Counted from the first letter of the stretch, positions 7,926 to 17,285 are shown. The stretch is 64,000 nucleotides of DNA from Pseudonocardia halophobica (GCF_027922425.1 NZ_BSFQ01000023.1:50804-114803); one strand, 5' to 3'. Notes: generated by a model from the letters alone, not told the origin. Program-made: numbers and translations.

Positions 7926-8846
7926 TCAGGGAACGCGGTACTGGCGGCGTGCACAGCCTCCGAAGAACTCGTCCTTCTCGTGGTCGGCCAGGTCGGCCAG
8001 GATCCCGGAGAGGGCGTCGAGCAGGGCCTCGACGCTCCACAGCAGACCGTCCACGGGCAGGTGGGTGGCGAACATGCAGCGCTCGGGGCCGAAGGTGTCG
8101 ACCGCGCGGCGTACCCAGGGCTCGATCTCCTGCCGGGAGGGGCCGAAGATCAGCGCGAGGCCCTGGAGCTTGAGCGCCACGTTGGGGTGTGCGGCGGCGA
8201 ACTCGAGCCGCTCGGTCCAGCGGGCGAACCCGTCCGGGGAGCGGTCGAGCGGCCAGCCCGCGGCTTCCAGCACGATCGGCGTGTCCGGGAAGGACCGGAG
8301 GAGCACGGCGGTGTCGGGGATCTGTGCGTCGTAGACGAGCAGGTCCCAGGTGAGGCCGTCGGCGGCGACCTGTTCGAACCCTGCGAGCCATCGCGGATCG
8401 GTGAGGTAGTCGGGGCGCGCGCCGAGCCGGCGCAACGGGTCCTCGGCCCAGTAGAGCGGCTGGCGGACGGCGTGCACCCTCGGCAGGTCGCGGTAGCGCC
8501 GCAGCGTCTCGGTCAGCGTCGGGCTCGCGAGGTCGACGCCGGCGATGAAGGCGCTCGGTCCACTGCCGGCGTCGGCGAGCTGCTGGATCCAGGTGGCCTC
8601 GGCCACCGGGTCGACCGCGCCGAACTCACAGGCGACCGAGCCGGCCAGTGGCACCGTGGACATGTCGTCGGCGTAGTCGTCGCCGCCGTAGTCACGGGCG
8701 CAGTCGTAGTAGTTGGACAGCAACGCCTCCAGCACCCGACTCCGGTCGCGGATCCACGAGTAGCCGATCCCGGCGACGTCGAGGAGGTGGTGGTGGGCGT
8801 CGACGACCTCGCGTCGCCCGTCACCGTGCCCGGCCACGTCGTTCAC
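7926..8846 (-). CDS. Amidohydrolase family protein (L-fuconolactonase-like)
   Basis: This is a TIM-barrel metal-dependent hydrolase of about 306 aa. It opens with EVVDAHHHLLD, the intact DxHxH metal motif of lactonase-type amidohydrolases, and has WIRDRSRVLE, VRQPLYWAEDP and RCMFATHLPVD at the expected positions. Relatives hydrolyse sugar lactones or 2-pyrone-4,6-dicarboxylate. The GTG at 8846 is chosen because it places the motif near residue 15; a longer GTG start at 8954 would overlap the LysR gene and add an unlikely extension. It may be cotranscribed after the upstream LysR gene on the same strand. Confidence 0.78.
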   Translation of the reverse strand: MNDVAGHGDGRREVVDAHHHLLDVAGIGYSWIRDRSRVLEALLSNYYDCARDYGGDDYADDMSTVPLAGSVACEFGAVDPVAEATWIQQLADAGSGPSAFIAGVDLASPTLTETLRRYRDLPRVHAVRQPLYWAEDPLRRLGARPDYLTDPRWLAGFEQVAADGLTWDLLVYDAQIPDTAVLLRSFPDTPIVLEAAGWPLDRSPDGFARWTERLEFAAAHPNVALKLQGLALIFGPSRQEIEPWVRRAVDTFGPERCMFATHLPVDGLLWSVEALLDALSGILADLADHEKDEFFGGCARRQYRVP

Positions 8847-8946
8847 CGTCGTCCCCGGGCGGCGCGTCCCATGCGGATCACGGTCGACACCTCCGGTCGG
8901 TGGTGAGAGGCTCAACGCACCGAACTCGCGCACTCGGCACGGACCG

Positions 8947-9846
8947 TTACGCACGTCCGTCGTCGAGTCCGGAGTACGCCTCCTCCAGGTGCGCCAGCAG
9001 TGCCCGTACCCGACTGTGCGGCCTCGGCGAGCGCCACACCACCCGCTCGGTGAACGCGATGCCCGGGGTCAGCGGCACGCGCACCACGTCCTCGGCGTGC
9101 ACGCCGTCGACATCGGCGGGCAGCAGCGCCCATCCGAGTCCCGCGGCGACGTACCCGGCCTGGTCCGCGTAGCCGCCGCTGGTGGTGACAACCCGGGGCG
9201 AGAAGCCCTCGGCCATGCACGCCGACAGCACCGTGTCGACGTTCTCGGGGGCTGACTGCCGGGGGAAGAGCACGAGGGGCTCGGCCCGCAGGTCGGCGAG
9301 CCGCAGCTCGGTGGCGGAGGCGAGCGGATGGTCGGCGGGCAGGGCGACGGCGAGCGGACTGCGTGCGAGCGCGCTGAACCGCAGCACCGGCGGCTCTGGT
9401 CTGGCGTGCACAAACCCGACGTCGAGGCGGCCCGCCTCCAGCATGTCCAGCAACGGGGCCGTGTCCGTGCGGTGGAGCGAGACGTGCACGTCCGGGTAGC
9501 GACGCCGGAACGCCCGGAGTCGGGCGGGGAGCCCGCCGAAGAGCATGGCCGGGATCACGCCGATCCGTAACGTCCCTGTTTCGCCACGCCCGGCCGCCGT
9601 GCGCAGCCGCTCGATGGAACGGACGTGGTCGAGCAGCTCCGCGGAGTGGACCAGCAGCCGTTCTCCGACGTCCGTGAGCACCACCGGTCGTGAGGTCCGG
9701 TCGAACAGGTCGGCACCGATCTCCTGCTCCAGGCGCTGGATCTGCTGGGAGAGCGCCGGCTGCGTCATGTTCAGCCGCGCCGCGGCGCGGCTGAAGTTGC
9801 CGTCCTCCGCGACGGCCCGGAAGTACTCGAGCCGCCGTGTTTCCAT
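8947..9846 (-). CDS. LysR family transcriptional regulator
   Basis: This 299-aa regulator has an N-terminal winged HTH: METRRLEYFRAVAEDGNFSR, then AAARLNMTQPALSQQIQRLE. The C-terminal periplasmic-binding-protein-like domain would sense an inducer (GTLRIGVIPAMLFGGLPARL; RLDVGFVHARPE), as in CatM/BenM. It is divergent from hyuA, so it probably activates the hydantoinase-transporter-oxidase operon and represses itself. A TATAGT box (complement of 9853-9858) lies 6 nt from its ATG, inside a TGAACT/AGTTCA dyad, suggesting a leaderless, autoregulated gene. Confidence 0.9.
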   Translation of the reverse strand: METRRLEYFRAVAEDGNFSRAAARLNMTQPALSQQIQRLEQEIGADLFDRTSRPVVLTDVGERLLVHSAELLDHVRSIERLRTAAGRGETGTLRIGVIPAMLFGGLPARLRAFRRRYPDVHVSLHRTDTAPLLDMLEAGRLDVGFVHARPEPPVLRFSALARSPLAVALPADHPLASATELRLADLRAEPLVLFPRQSAPENVDTVLSACMAEGFSPRVVTTSGGYADQAGYVAAGLGWALLPADVDGVHAEDVVRVPLTPGIAFTERVVWRSPRPHSRVRALLAHLEEAYSGLDDGRA

Positions 9847-9849
9847 CTG

Positions 9850-9867
9850 TGAACTATAAGCAGTTCA
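9850..9867. promoter_or_regulatory. LysR-type operator between LysR gene and hyuA
   Basis: TGAACT (9850-9855) and AGTTCA (9862-9867) form a perfect inverted repeat with a 6-bp AT-rich spacer, fitting the T-N11-A consensus of LysR sites. It overlaps the presumed -10 of the LysR gene and lies about 90 bp before the hyuA ATG, as expected for an autorepression/activation site. Confidence 0.6.
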
Positions 9868-9958
9868 TGTGATCATGCACAGCATCAGTATTGGACCCGA
9901 TGGTGGTGCCGTTGCTGAACTCACGGTCGACAGCAGGCGAACCGCGAGGGAGCAAGCG

Positions 9959-12043
9959 ATGGGCTGGCGGCTGGGCGTCGACACCGGGGGCACGTTCACC
10001 GACGTGTGCCTGTTCGACGAGGAGCGACGGGTGTTCGCGATCACGAAGGTCGCGAGCACGCCGCACGACCCGGGCGAGGCGGTGCTGGCCGGCGTCCGGG
10101 ACATCATCGAGCGCGAGGGTGCGGCCCTGTCCGGCGAGCCGGAGGCGGGCGTCGAGCGGATCGGCTACTTCGCCCACGGGACGACCGTCGCGACGAACGC
10201 CCTCCTGCAGGGCAAGGGCGCGCGCACCGGCGTCCTGACCACGGAAGGCTTCCGTGACCTGCTGGAGCTGGGCCGCCAGCGCCGCCCGAAGCTCTACGAC
10301 CTCGCGGCGCAGAAGGGCGAGCTGCTCGCCCCGCGGCACCTGCGCAAGGAGGTCACCGAGCGGATGCGTTACGACGGCACGGTTGCGGTCCCGCTGGACG
10401 TCGAGCAGGTGCGCCGGCAGGTGCGCGCGCTGCGGGACGAGGGCGTCGAGGCCGTCGCGGTCTGCCTGCTCTACAGCTACCTCGCTCCCGGGCACGAGCA
10501 GCTGATCAAGGACGTGCTGGCGGAGGAGATGCCGGACGCGTTCGTGTCGATCTCCAGCGAGGTGCTGCCGGAGTTCCGCGAGTACGAGCGGCTCTCCACC
10601 GTCACCACCAACTCGTTCATCGGCCCGGTGATGCAGCGGTACCTGTCGAAGCTGCGCCTGGCGCTGGCGGAGCTGGGCCTGCCCTGCACGCCACAGGTGA
10701 CCCAGAGCAACGGCGGCATGATGTCGTTCCCGGCCGCCGAGGCGCTGCCGGTGCGCACCGTGCTGTCCGGGCCGAGCACCGGCGTGGTCGGCGCGGCGAA
10801 GGTGGCTGCGCAGAGCGGGATCGCCGACCTGATCACGTTCGACATGGGCGGCACCAGCTCGGACGTCTCGCTGGTCAACGACGGAACACCGAGCACCGCC
10901 CCGGGCATGGAGATGGACGGCCGCCCGATCCAGGCGCCGATGGTCGACATCCACACGGTGGGCGCGGGTGGCGGCTCCATCGCGTGGATCGACGCGGGCG
11001 GGCACCTCAAGGTCGGGCCGCAGAGCGCGGGCGCCGACCCCGGCCCGGCCTGCTACGGGCGCGGCAACCACGAGCCGACGGTGACCGACGCCAACGTCGT
11101 GCTGGGCGTGCTCAACCAGACCCACCTGCTGGCGGGGCGGATGCCGATCGACGCCGACCTGTCCTTCCGGGCCGTCGACCGGCTCGCCGCGCGGCTGGGC
11201 ATGAGCCGGACCGCGGCTGCGCAGGGGATCATCAGCGTGGTCACGGCCAATATGGCCCGCGCGATTCGCGTGATCTCCGTACAGCGCGGCTACGACCCCC
11301 GCGACTACACGTTGGTGTCGTTCGGCGGTGCCGGTCCGCTGCACTCCGCGCGGTTGGCCGCCGAGCTGGGCATGCGCTCCACCCTCCTGCCGCAGCGTCC
11401 GGGCGCGCTGTCCGCGCTGGGCATGCTGATGACAGACCTGCGCAGCGACTACTCCCGCACCCGCATCACCCGCGCGGTGCCCGAGGCCGCGAGCGAGTTC
11501 GATGCCGTGTTCGCCGACCTGCGCGCCCGCGCGGAGGCCTGGTTCGCGGCCGAGGGCGTCGCCGACGCGGACCGCGCGCTCCGGACCGTGATCGACATGC
11601 GGTACGTCGGCCAGAACTACGAGCTGCCCGTCGAGGTGCCGGTCGGACCGATGGACGAGGTCGCGCTCAAGGCCGCCCGTACCGCGTTCGACGACCTGCA
11701 CGCCAAGCGCTACGGCTACGCCACCGCCGACGAGCCGGTGGAGGCCGTCACGTTCCGCGTCGAGGCCACCGGAGCGACGCCGCAGCTGGAGTTCGCCCGG
11801 TCCGAGCCGGTGGGGGCCGATCCGTCGGGCGCGCTCGCCGGCGTCCGCAGGCTCTTCCTGCCTGAGCGCGGCGACTACGTGGACGCGCCCGTGTACGACC
11901 GCGACCGCCTGCGCGCGGGCAACGAGATCGCCGGGCCGGCCCTGGTCGAGCAGTTCGACACCACGACGCTGGTGTTGCCCGGCGAGCACGCACACGTCGA
12001 CCCCACCGGATCCATCCTCACGACCCTCGGGAGCCACAAGTGA
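9959..12043 (+). CDS. hyuA: Hydantoinase/oxoprolinase subunit A (HyuA type)
   Basis: This 694-aa protein is an ATP-dependent hydantoinase/oxoprolinase A subunit. It starts with MGWRLGVDTGGTFTDVCLFD, the first phosphate motif of the ASKHA-like fold. FAHGTTVATNALLQGKGART follows, then the second core ITFDMGGTSSDVSLV and an acetone-carboxylase-like C-terminal region. With HyuB it uses ATP to open a cyclic amide such as N-methylhydantoin, 5-oxoproline or another hydantoin. The ATG at 9959 sits after GAGGGAG and begins exactly at the motif. The GTG of hyuB overlaps the stop (GTGA at 12040). Confidence 0.88.
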   Translation: MGWRLGVDTGGTFTDVCLFDEERRVFAITKVASTPHDPGEAVLAGVRDIIEREGAALSGEPEAGVERIGYFAHGTTVATNALLQGKGARTGVLTTEGFRDLLELGRQRRPKLYDLAAQKGELLAPRHLRKEVTERMRYDGTVAVPLDVEQVRRQVRALRDEGVEAVAVCLLYSYLAPGHEQLIKDVLAEEMPDAFVSISSEVLPEFREYERLSTVTTNSFIGPVMQRYLSKLRLALAELGLPCTPQVTQSNGGMMSFPAAEALPVRTVLSGPSTGVVGAAKVAAQSGIADLITFDMGGTSSDVSLVNDGTPSTAPGMEMDGRPIQAPMVDIHTVGAGGGSIAWIDAGGHLKVGPQSAGADPGPACYGRGNHEPTVTDANVVLGVLNQTHLLAGRMPIDADLSFRAVDRLAARLGMSRTAAAQGIISVVTANMARAIRVISVQRGYDPRDYTLVSFGGAGPLHSARLAAELGMRSTLLPQRPGALSALGMLMTDLRSDYSRTRITRAVPEAASEFDAVFADLRARAEAWFAAEGVADADRALRTVIDMRYVGQNYELPVEVPVGPMDEVALKAARTAFDDLHAKRYGYATADEPVEAVTFRVEATGATPQLEFARSEPVGADPSGALAGVRRLFLPERGDYVDAPVYDRDRLRAGNEIAGPALVEQFDTTTLVLPGEHAHVDPTGSILTTLGSHK

Positions 12044-13677
12044 GCACGCTCGACCCGGTCCAGGTCGAGGTCATCGGATCGGCGCTCGCCTCCATCTCCG
12101 AGGAGATGGGCGAGATGCTGGTCAAGGCCTCGTACTCCCCCAACATCAAGGAACGCCGCGACTGCACCACCTGCGTCTTCGACGCGCAGGGCCGGGCGCT
12201 GGCGCAGGCCGAGCACATCCCGCTGCACCTGGGCTCACTGATGGGGATCGTCGCGGCGATCACCGAGCGGTACGGCCCGGAGGACATCCACGACGGCGAC
12301 ACGTTCGTCGGCAACGACCCGCACACGGGCGGTGGCACGCACCTGCCCGACATCGTGCTGGCGACGCCGGTCTTCGTCGACGGCGAGCTGGTGGCGTGGG
12401 TGACGAACCTCGCGCACCACGCCGACTTCGTCGACCGCACCCACGCGCACATCTTCCAGGAGGGCATCCGCATCCCCGCCGTGCGCTTCGCGCGGAACTG
12501 GGAGATCGAGCGGGACGTCCTCGACCTCATACTGCTCAACTGCCAGGTGCCGCGGGAGCGGGTGGCCGACTTCCGCGCCCAGCTGGCCGCCAACCGGCTC
12601 GGGGTGCGGCGGGTGCGGGAGCTGTGCGCCCGCTACGGCGCGGACACGATCGCTGCCGCCGGCGCCGAGCTGATGGACTACACCGAGCGCATGATCCGCG
12701 CCGGCATCGCGGAGATCCCGGACGGCGTGTACTCGTTCCGCGACCTCTTCGACTCCGACGAGCACGAGGGCGAGCTCGAGCTGGGCGTGCGGCTCGAGGT
12801 CCGCGGCGACGAGATGGTGCTGGACTTCGACGCGCCGCCGCAACAGCCCAACAGCCTGAACATGGTGTTCACGGCGCTGCAGGTCACCGTGTTCTACGCG
12901 GTCAAGACGGTGGTGGGTCCGGACGTCCCGGCCAACGACGGGATGTTCCGGCCACTGACCGTGCGCGCGCCCCGGGGGTCGCTGCTGAACTGCACGCCGC
13001 CCGCCGCAGTGAACAACCGGATCCTCGCCTGCCAGCGCGTGGTCGACCTCGTCCACGGCGCCCTCGCCCAGGCCGTGCCGGACCGCGTGATCGCCGCGGG
13101 CAACGGGGCTGTCACGGCGTGCACGTTCTCCGGGACCGACCCGCGCACCGGCGAGTTCTACGTCTACCTGGAGACGATCGGCGGCGGCATGGGCGCCGGC
13201 GCGCACCACGACGGCCTCGACGGCGTGCAGGTGCACATGACCAACACGTCGAACCTGCCCATCGAGTGCCTGGAGTCCGAGTACCCGCTGACGGTGGAGC
13301 GCTACGAGCTGATCGACGGCTCGGGCGGCGCCGGGCGCTCCCGCGGCGGCATGGGCATCCGCCGCACCCTGCGCATCGAGCACGACGACTGTCGCGCCGA
13401 GGTCTCGACCAGCCGGCTGCTGTCCCGCCCGTGGGGCCTGTTCGGCGGGGAGCCGGGTGCGTCCACGCACATCGACGTGCTCGACGCCGCGGGCCGCGAC
13501 ACCGGCCGGTCGTCCAGCGCCGTGACGTTGCACGCGGGCGAGGCGATCGACGTGCACACCGCGGGCGCCGGGGGCTACGGTCCGGCCGCCGAGCGGGCCC
13601 CCGGCGCCGTGGCCGCCGACGAGCGCGACGGCCGCCTGCCGTCCTCCACCCCGGCACCCGAAGGAGCACTGGCATGA
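12040..13677 (+). CDS. hyuB: Hydantoinase/oxoprolinase subunit B (HyuB type)
   Basis: The 545-aa partner of HyuA has the family blocks DPVQVEVIGSALASISEEMG, NDPHTGGGTHLPDIVLATPV and HADFVDRT near the N-terminus. The glycine-rich ETIGGGMGAGAHHDGLDGVQ, GGAGRSRGGMGIRR and GAGGYGP lie near the C-terminus. The heteromer opens hydantoin or oxoproline rings with ATP hydrolysis in the cytosol. It is coupled to hyuA (GTGA) and to the MFS gene (ATGA at 13674), so uptake and ring opening are tied together. Sequence alone does not separate N-methylhydantoinase, oxoprolinase and acetophenone-carboxylase-like activities. Confidence 0.88.
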   Translation: MSTLDPVQVEVIGSALASISEEMGEMLVKASYSPNIKERRDCTTCVFDAQGRALAQAEHIPLHLGSLMGIVAAITERYGPEDIHDGDTFVGNDPHTGGGTHLPDIVLATPVFVDGELVAWVTNLAHHADFVDRTHAHIFQEGIRIPAVRFARNWEIERDVLDLILLNCQVPRERVADFRAQLAANRLGVRRVRELCARYGADTIAAAGAELMDYTERMIRAGIAEIPDGVYSFRDLFDSDEHEGELELGVRLEVRGDEMVLDFDAPPQQPNSLNMVFTALQVTVFYAVKTVVGPDVPANDGMFRPLTVRAPRGSLLNCTPPAAVNNRILACQRVVDLVHGALAQAVPDRVIAAGNGAVTACTFSGTDPRTGEFYVYLETIGGGMGAGAHHDGLDGVQVHMTNTSNLPIECLESEYPLTVERYELIDGSGGAGRSRGGMGIRRTLRIEHDDCRAEVSTSRLLSRPWGLFGGEPGASTHIDVLDAAGRDTGRSSSAVTLHAGEAIDVHTAGAGGYGPAAERAPGAVAADERDGRLPSSTPAPEGALA

Positions 13678-14951
13678 GCGCACCCGAGATCCCTCCCGCC
13701 GCTCCGGCCGCGGACGCGACGCAGGAGCCGGCGGAGTACCGGACGCGCTACCGCCGTGCGGTCACGGCGTCGGCGCTGGGCTGGGGCCTGGACGGGTTCG
13801 ACCACACCATGTTCCCGCTCGCCCTCGGCGCGATCCTCGCGACGCTCGGGGCGAACGTGGCGACGGGCGGCACGATCTCGACGATCAGCCTCGTCGCCTC
13901 GGCGGTCGGTGGACTGCTGGGCGGCGCGCTCGCCGACCGGTTCGGCCGTGCCCGCGTGCTGATCTGGGTGATCATCGGTTTCAGCGTTTTCACCGCGCTG
14001 TCGGCCACGGCGCAGAACGTCGAGCAGCTGATCGTCTGGCGGGTGCTCGAGGGCCTCTTCTTCGGCGCCGAGTGGCCCGTCGGCGTCGCACTGCTCGCGG
14101 AGTACGCGAAGCCCGAGCGCCGTGGCCGCGTGATGGCGTTCATGCAGAGCGCCTACTCGATCGGCTGGGCGGCGTCGACCCTGTCCTACTTCGCGATCTT
14201 CTCGCTGCTGCCGCCTGAGATCGCCTGGCGCGTCCTGTTCTGCGTCGGCCTCGTCCCCGCGCTGTTCGTGCTGTGGATCCGGCGGAACGTCTCCGACCGC
14301 GTCGACCGGCTCCCCGCCGGCGCGAAGGAGAAGGCCAACCCGCTCGCGGGCATCCGCGAGATCTTCCGGCCGGGGCTGCGCTCGCGGACGATCGTCGCCA
14401 CCCTGTTCATGGTCGGCGGGCACGGCAACTACTACGCCGTGGTGAGCTTCCTGCCGCTGTACCTGTCCACGGAACGCGGGCTGCAGGTCTCGGGGACGAC
14501 CGCGTACCTCCTCGTCCAGATCGTCGGCGGCTTCGTCGGGTACGTGAGCAGCGGGTTCTTCCATGACCGGTTCGGCCGCAGGCCCACCCAGACCGTCGCC
14601 TACACCCTGGCGGTCGCGAGCATGCTGCTGTTCATCCTCACACCGGTGTCGTCGGTGGTCCTCGGGCTGGTGCTGGTGTTCCTCGTCGGCATGTGCGTGT
14701 CGTCGTGCGCCGGCGGACTGGGAGCGATCCTGTCCGAGCAGTTCCCGACGTCCGTGCGCGGATCGGGGCTGGGCTTCTCCTACAACGTCGGCCGCGGTGT
14801 GGCCGCATTCGGCCCGATGGTCATCGGCTTCATGGCCGCCGGATTCGGCCTGGGCAACTCGATCCTCGTCGTCGGCTGCGGCCTCGCCGTGCTGGCCACC
14901 GTCATGCTGTGGCTGATGCCGGAGACGAAGGGCAAGGAGCTCGTGGCGTGA
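13674..14951 (+). CDS. MFS transporter (sugar/aromatic-acid porter type)
   Basis: This 425-aa permease has about 12 transmembrane segments. A soluble N-terminus of roughly 30 residues leads into TASALGWGLDGFDHTMFPLA; the Asp in the first helix is typical of proton symporters. The loop motif ADRFGRARVL lies after helix 2 and a repeat, HDRFGRRPTQ, in the second half. Position between hyuB and a sarcosine-oxidase-like gene, with ATGA and GTGA overlaps, suggests it imports the compound degraded by this operon. Substrate is inferred only from context. Confidence 0.88.
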   Translation: MSAPEIPPAAPAADATQEPAEYRTRYRRAVTASALGWGLDGFDHTMFPLALGAILATLGANVATGGTISTISLVASAVGGLLGGALADRFGRARVLIWVIIGFSVFTALSATAQNVEQLIVWRVLEGLFFGAEWPVGVALLAEYAKPERRGRVMAFMQSAYSIGWAASTLSYFAIFSLLPPEIAWRVLFCVGLVPALFVLWIRRNVSDRVDRLPAGAKEKANPLAGIREIFRPGLRSRTIVATLFMVGGHGNYYAVVSFLPLYLSTERGLQVSGTTAYLLVQIVGGFVGYVSSGFFHDRFGRRPTQTVAYTLAVASMLLFILTPVSSVVLGLVLVFLVGMCVSSCAGGLGAILSEQFPTSVRGSGLGFSYNVGRGVAAFGPMVIGFMAAGFGLGNSILVVGCGLAVLATVMLWLMPETKGKELVA

Positions 14952-16084
14952 GCACCCGCTACGACGCCGTGGTGGTCGGGCTCGGCGCGTTCGGCTCGCA
15001 GGCCCTGTGGGCGCTCGCCCGCCGGGGCCTGCGGGTCGCCGGGATCGAGCAGTTCCCGCTCGGTCACGCGCTGGGCTCCAGCCACGGTGTCACCCGACTG
15101 TTCCGCGTGGCCTGCCTGGAGCACCCCGGTCTGGTCCCGCTCGCACAGCGGTCGCTCGCGTTGTGGCGGGAGCTGGAGGACACCGCCTGCACCCCCCTGC
15201 TCGACCAGACCGGCGGGCTGATGGCCGGGCCGCCGTCCGGGCGCGCGGTCGGCGGCACCCGGCGGGCCGCCGCCGCGCACCACCTCGACATCGAGGACCT
15301 CACGGTCGAGCAGCTGCGCGACCGATTTCCGCAGCACGCCGGGCTGCCTGACCACTACGAGGGCGTGTGGGACCCCGGCGCCGGCGTACTGAGGCCCGAG
15401 GCCGCGATCGGAGCGGCCCTCGACGCGGCGCGGGCACTCGGCGCCACGGTGCTGGAGGGTGTCCGGGTCACCGGTCTCACGGACGGCGGGGTCGCGACGG
15501 CGCTCGGCACCGTCCACGCCGAGCAGGTCGTCGTGACGGCGGGACCGTGGCTGTCGGACCTGGTGCCGCAGGTCGCCACGACTGTCCGGCGCGTCCCACT
15601 GACCTGGTTCGGGACGCGGCCGGGCTACGACCCGGCCGCCTTCGACCTGAAGGCGTTCCCGGTGTTCATCCGGCACTACGACGACGAGCGCACGATCTGG
15701 GGTCACGGCGCCGCTCTCGGCGAGCCGGCGAAGGTCGGCCTGTCCCCCGACCCGGACCAGCAGCCCGCCGTGCACCCGGACACGATCGACCGGAGCGTCG
15801 ACGCGGCGACGGACTGGGCCCGGCTCGGCACCGTGCTGAAGCGCACCCTTCCGGGCCTGGACCCGACGCCGGCGAAGGCACGACCGTGCATGATCACCAT
15901 GTCGGCCGACGGGCAGTTCGTCGTCGGCAGGCTGCCCGGACGGGAGCGGGTGGTGGTCGCGGGCGGCTGCTCGGGACACGGGTTCAAGCACGCGTCCGGC
16001 GTCGGTGATGTGGTGGCGCGCATCGTCGCGGACGAGAACCAGGTGCTCGACGCGGCGTTCCTCGACCCGGCCCGCTTCTCCTGA
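14948..16084 (+). CDS. FAD-dependent amine oxidase, sarcosine oxidase/N-methyltryptophan oxidase type
   Basis: This 378-aa enzyme has the N-terminal FAD fold YDAVVVGLGAFGSQALWALA and SSHGVTRLFR, typical of monomeric sarcosine oxidases. Cys314 in KARPCMITMSADGQFVVG occupies the position of the Cys that binds FAD covalently in MSOX, and GGCSGHGFKHASGVGD closes the flavin site. Such enzymes demethylate secondary N-methyl amino acids with O2 to an amine, formaldehyde and H2O2. Coupling to the hydantoinase and transporter points to sarcosine or a related N-methyl amino acid as product of ring opening, although an N-carbamoyl amidase is missing here. Confidence 0.87.
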   Translation: MSTRYDAVVVGLGAFGSQALWALARRGLRVAGIEQFPLGHALGSSHGVTRLFRVACLEHPGLVPLAQRSLALWRELEDTACTPLLDQTGGLMAGPPSGRAVGGTRRAAAAHHLDIEDLTVEQLRDRFPQHAGLPDHYEGVWDPGAGVLRPEAAIGAALDAARALGATVLEGVRVTGLTDGGVATALGTVHAEQVVVTAGPWLSDLVPQVATTVRRVPLTWFGTRPGYDPAAFDLKAFPVFIRHYDDERTIWGHGAALGEPAKVGLSPDPDQQPAVHPDTIDRSVDAATDWARLGTVLKRTLPGLDPTPAKARPCMITMSADGQFVVGRLPGRERVVVAGGCSGHGFKHASGVGDVVARIVADENQVLDAAFLDPARFS

Positions 16085-16166
16085 CGCTCGCCGTGGGTGG
16101 CCCCGTCCCGGGAGTCGCCTCACGGCCGACGGGCGCCGAGGGAGCTCGGCAGCGACGCGACGGCGG

Positions 16167-16178
16167 TACGGTCCGCTC
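16167..16178 (+). promoter_or_regulatory. Putative -10 box of a leaderless gene
   Basis: TACGGT (16167-16172) fits TAnnnT and ends 6 nt before the ATG at 16179. No ribosome-binding site is visible, so the transcript probably starts at or beside the start codon. No good -35 element is seen. Confidence 0.4.
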
Positions 16179-17285
16179 ATGCGGACCACCCGGCTGCGGA
16201 TCAGCATGCGCGACGTCGAACCGGCCGTCGTCCGCGTGATCGACGTCCCCGCGGTGGTGTCGCTCGCGGAACTGCACGAGCTGCTCCAGGCGGCGCTCGG
16301 CTGGACGGACAGCCATCTGCACCAGTTCACGGCCGACGGGGTGCGCTACGGGCTCCCGGACCCGGACTGGGACGACCTCGCGGTGCAGGACGAGGCGGCG
16401 ACCCGGCTGCGGGATCTGCCCCCTCGGTTCGAGTACCTCTACGACTTCGGCGACGGCTGGGAGCACGACGTCGAGGTCCTCGGACGTGGTGGGGAGTCCC
16501 CCGGATGTGTGGAGGGAACCGGGCCCTGCCCGCCGGAGGACTGCGGCGGCCCGCCGGGCTACGAGCACCTGCGGAAGGTCCTCGCCGACCCCCACCACGA
16601 GGAGTACGGCGAGCTCCGGAGGTGGGCGGGTGAGCTGCCGACGTTCGACCTCGAGGCGACGAGCCTGCTGCTGCGACAGACGGTCGGTGCGGTCCCGGAG
16701 AGCGTCCGGTTGCTGCTCGACCTGCTGGAGGGTGGGGTCCGGCTCACACCTGGCGGGCGCCTGCCGCGCTCGGTCGTGCGGGCGGTGCAGGAGCACCGCC
16801 GCGAGTGGTACCCCCTGGACCGACCCGCGTCCGTCGAGGAGGACCTGTTCCCGCTCCCCGTCCTGCACGACATCCTGCGCGGAGTCGGGCTGGCCCGGTT
16901 GGCGCGCGGCGTGCTGAGCCCGACCCGCGCTGCCGGTGACGATCGGGAGATCGTCCGTCGGTTGCGGACGTGGTTCGATCCGGACGGATTCCGCGGCAGG
17001 CTCGGCGTCGTTGCCGTCGCGATCCTTGCGGCGTCCGGTCCGCTCCCGAGGGCCGAGCTGGTCCGCCGGATCGAGCCGATGATGGGCGACGGGTGGGCCG
17101 TCGAGGGGCGTCCGTTGGTCACCGCCGACTTCGACACGCTGCTCGGCGGGATGGACGCCGAACTGCGGGCCCTCGACCTCGTCGCTGGGGACTGGAAGAC
17201 CTGGGAGGCGGGCCCGTCGGCACGGACCCTGTTGCCGCGGGCGACCGGGCTGGCGGATCTGTGGACGCACCGGGCGGCGTGGTGA
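16179..17285 (+). CDS. Plasmid pRiA4b ORF-3 family protein
   Basis: This 368-aa protein contains the pRiA4b ORF-3 domain in its first half: RISMRDVEPAVVRVIDVPA, LQAALGWTDSHLHQF, then RFEYLYDFGDGWEHDVEVL and CPPEDCGGPPGYEHL. The family occurs in chromosomes and on mobile DNA; a related domain is carried by some transposons, but its biochemical role is unknown. The C-terminal 180 residues are a helical region resembling winged-helix folds. The stop overlaps the GTG of the next, interrupted gene (17282), so the two form a unit. No terminal inverted repeats or transposase are nearby. Confidence 0.8.
   Translation: MRTTRLRISMRDVEPAVVRVIDVPAVVSLAELHELLQAALGWTDSHLHQFTADGVRYGLPDPDWDDLAVQDEAATRLRDLPPRFEYLYDFGDGWEHDVEVLGRGGESPGCVEGTGPCPPEDCGGPPGYEHLRKVLADPHHEEYGELRRWAGELPTFDLEATSLLLRQTVGAVPESVRLLLDLLEGGVRLTPGGRLPRSVVRAVQEHRREWYPLDRPASVEEDLFPLPVLHDILRGVGLARLARGVLSPTRAAGDDREIVRRLRTWFDPDGFRGRLGVVAVAILAASGPLPRAELVRRIEPMMGDGWAVEGRPLVTADFDTLLGGMDAELRALDLVAGDWKTWEAGPSARTLLPRATGLADLWTHRAAW

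Noticed and set aside
9854..12037. Long open frame on the minus strand opposite hyuA
   Set aside because: It mirrors the GC-biased third positions of hyuA; the product is rich in Arg, Val and Gly without any family motif. Similar antisense frames occur over almost every gene here.
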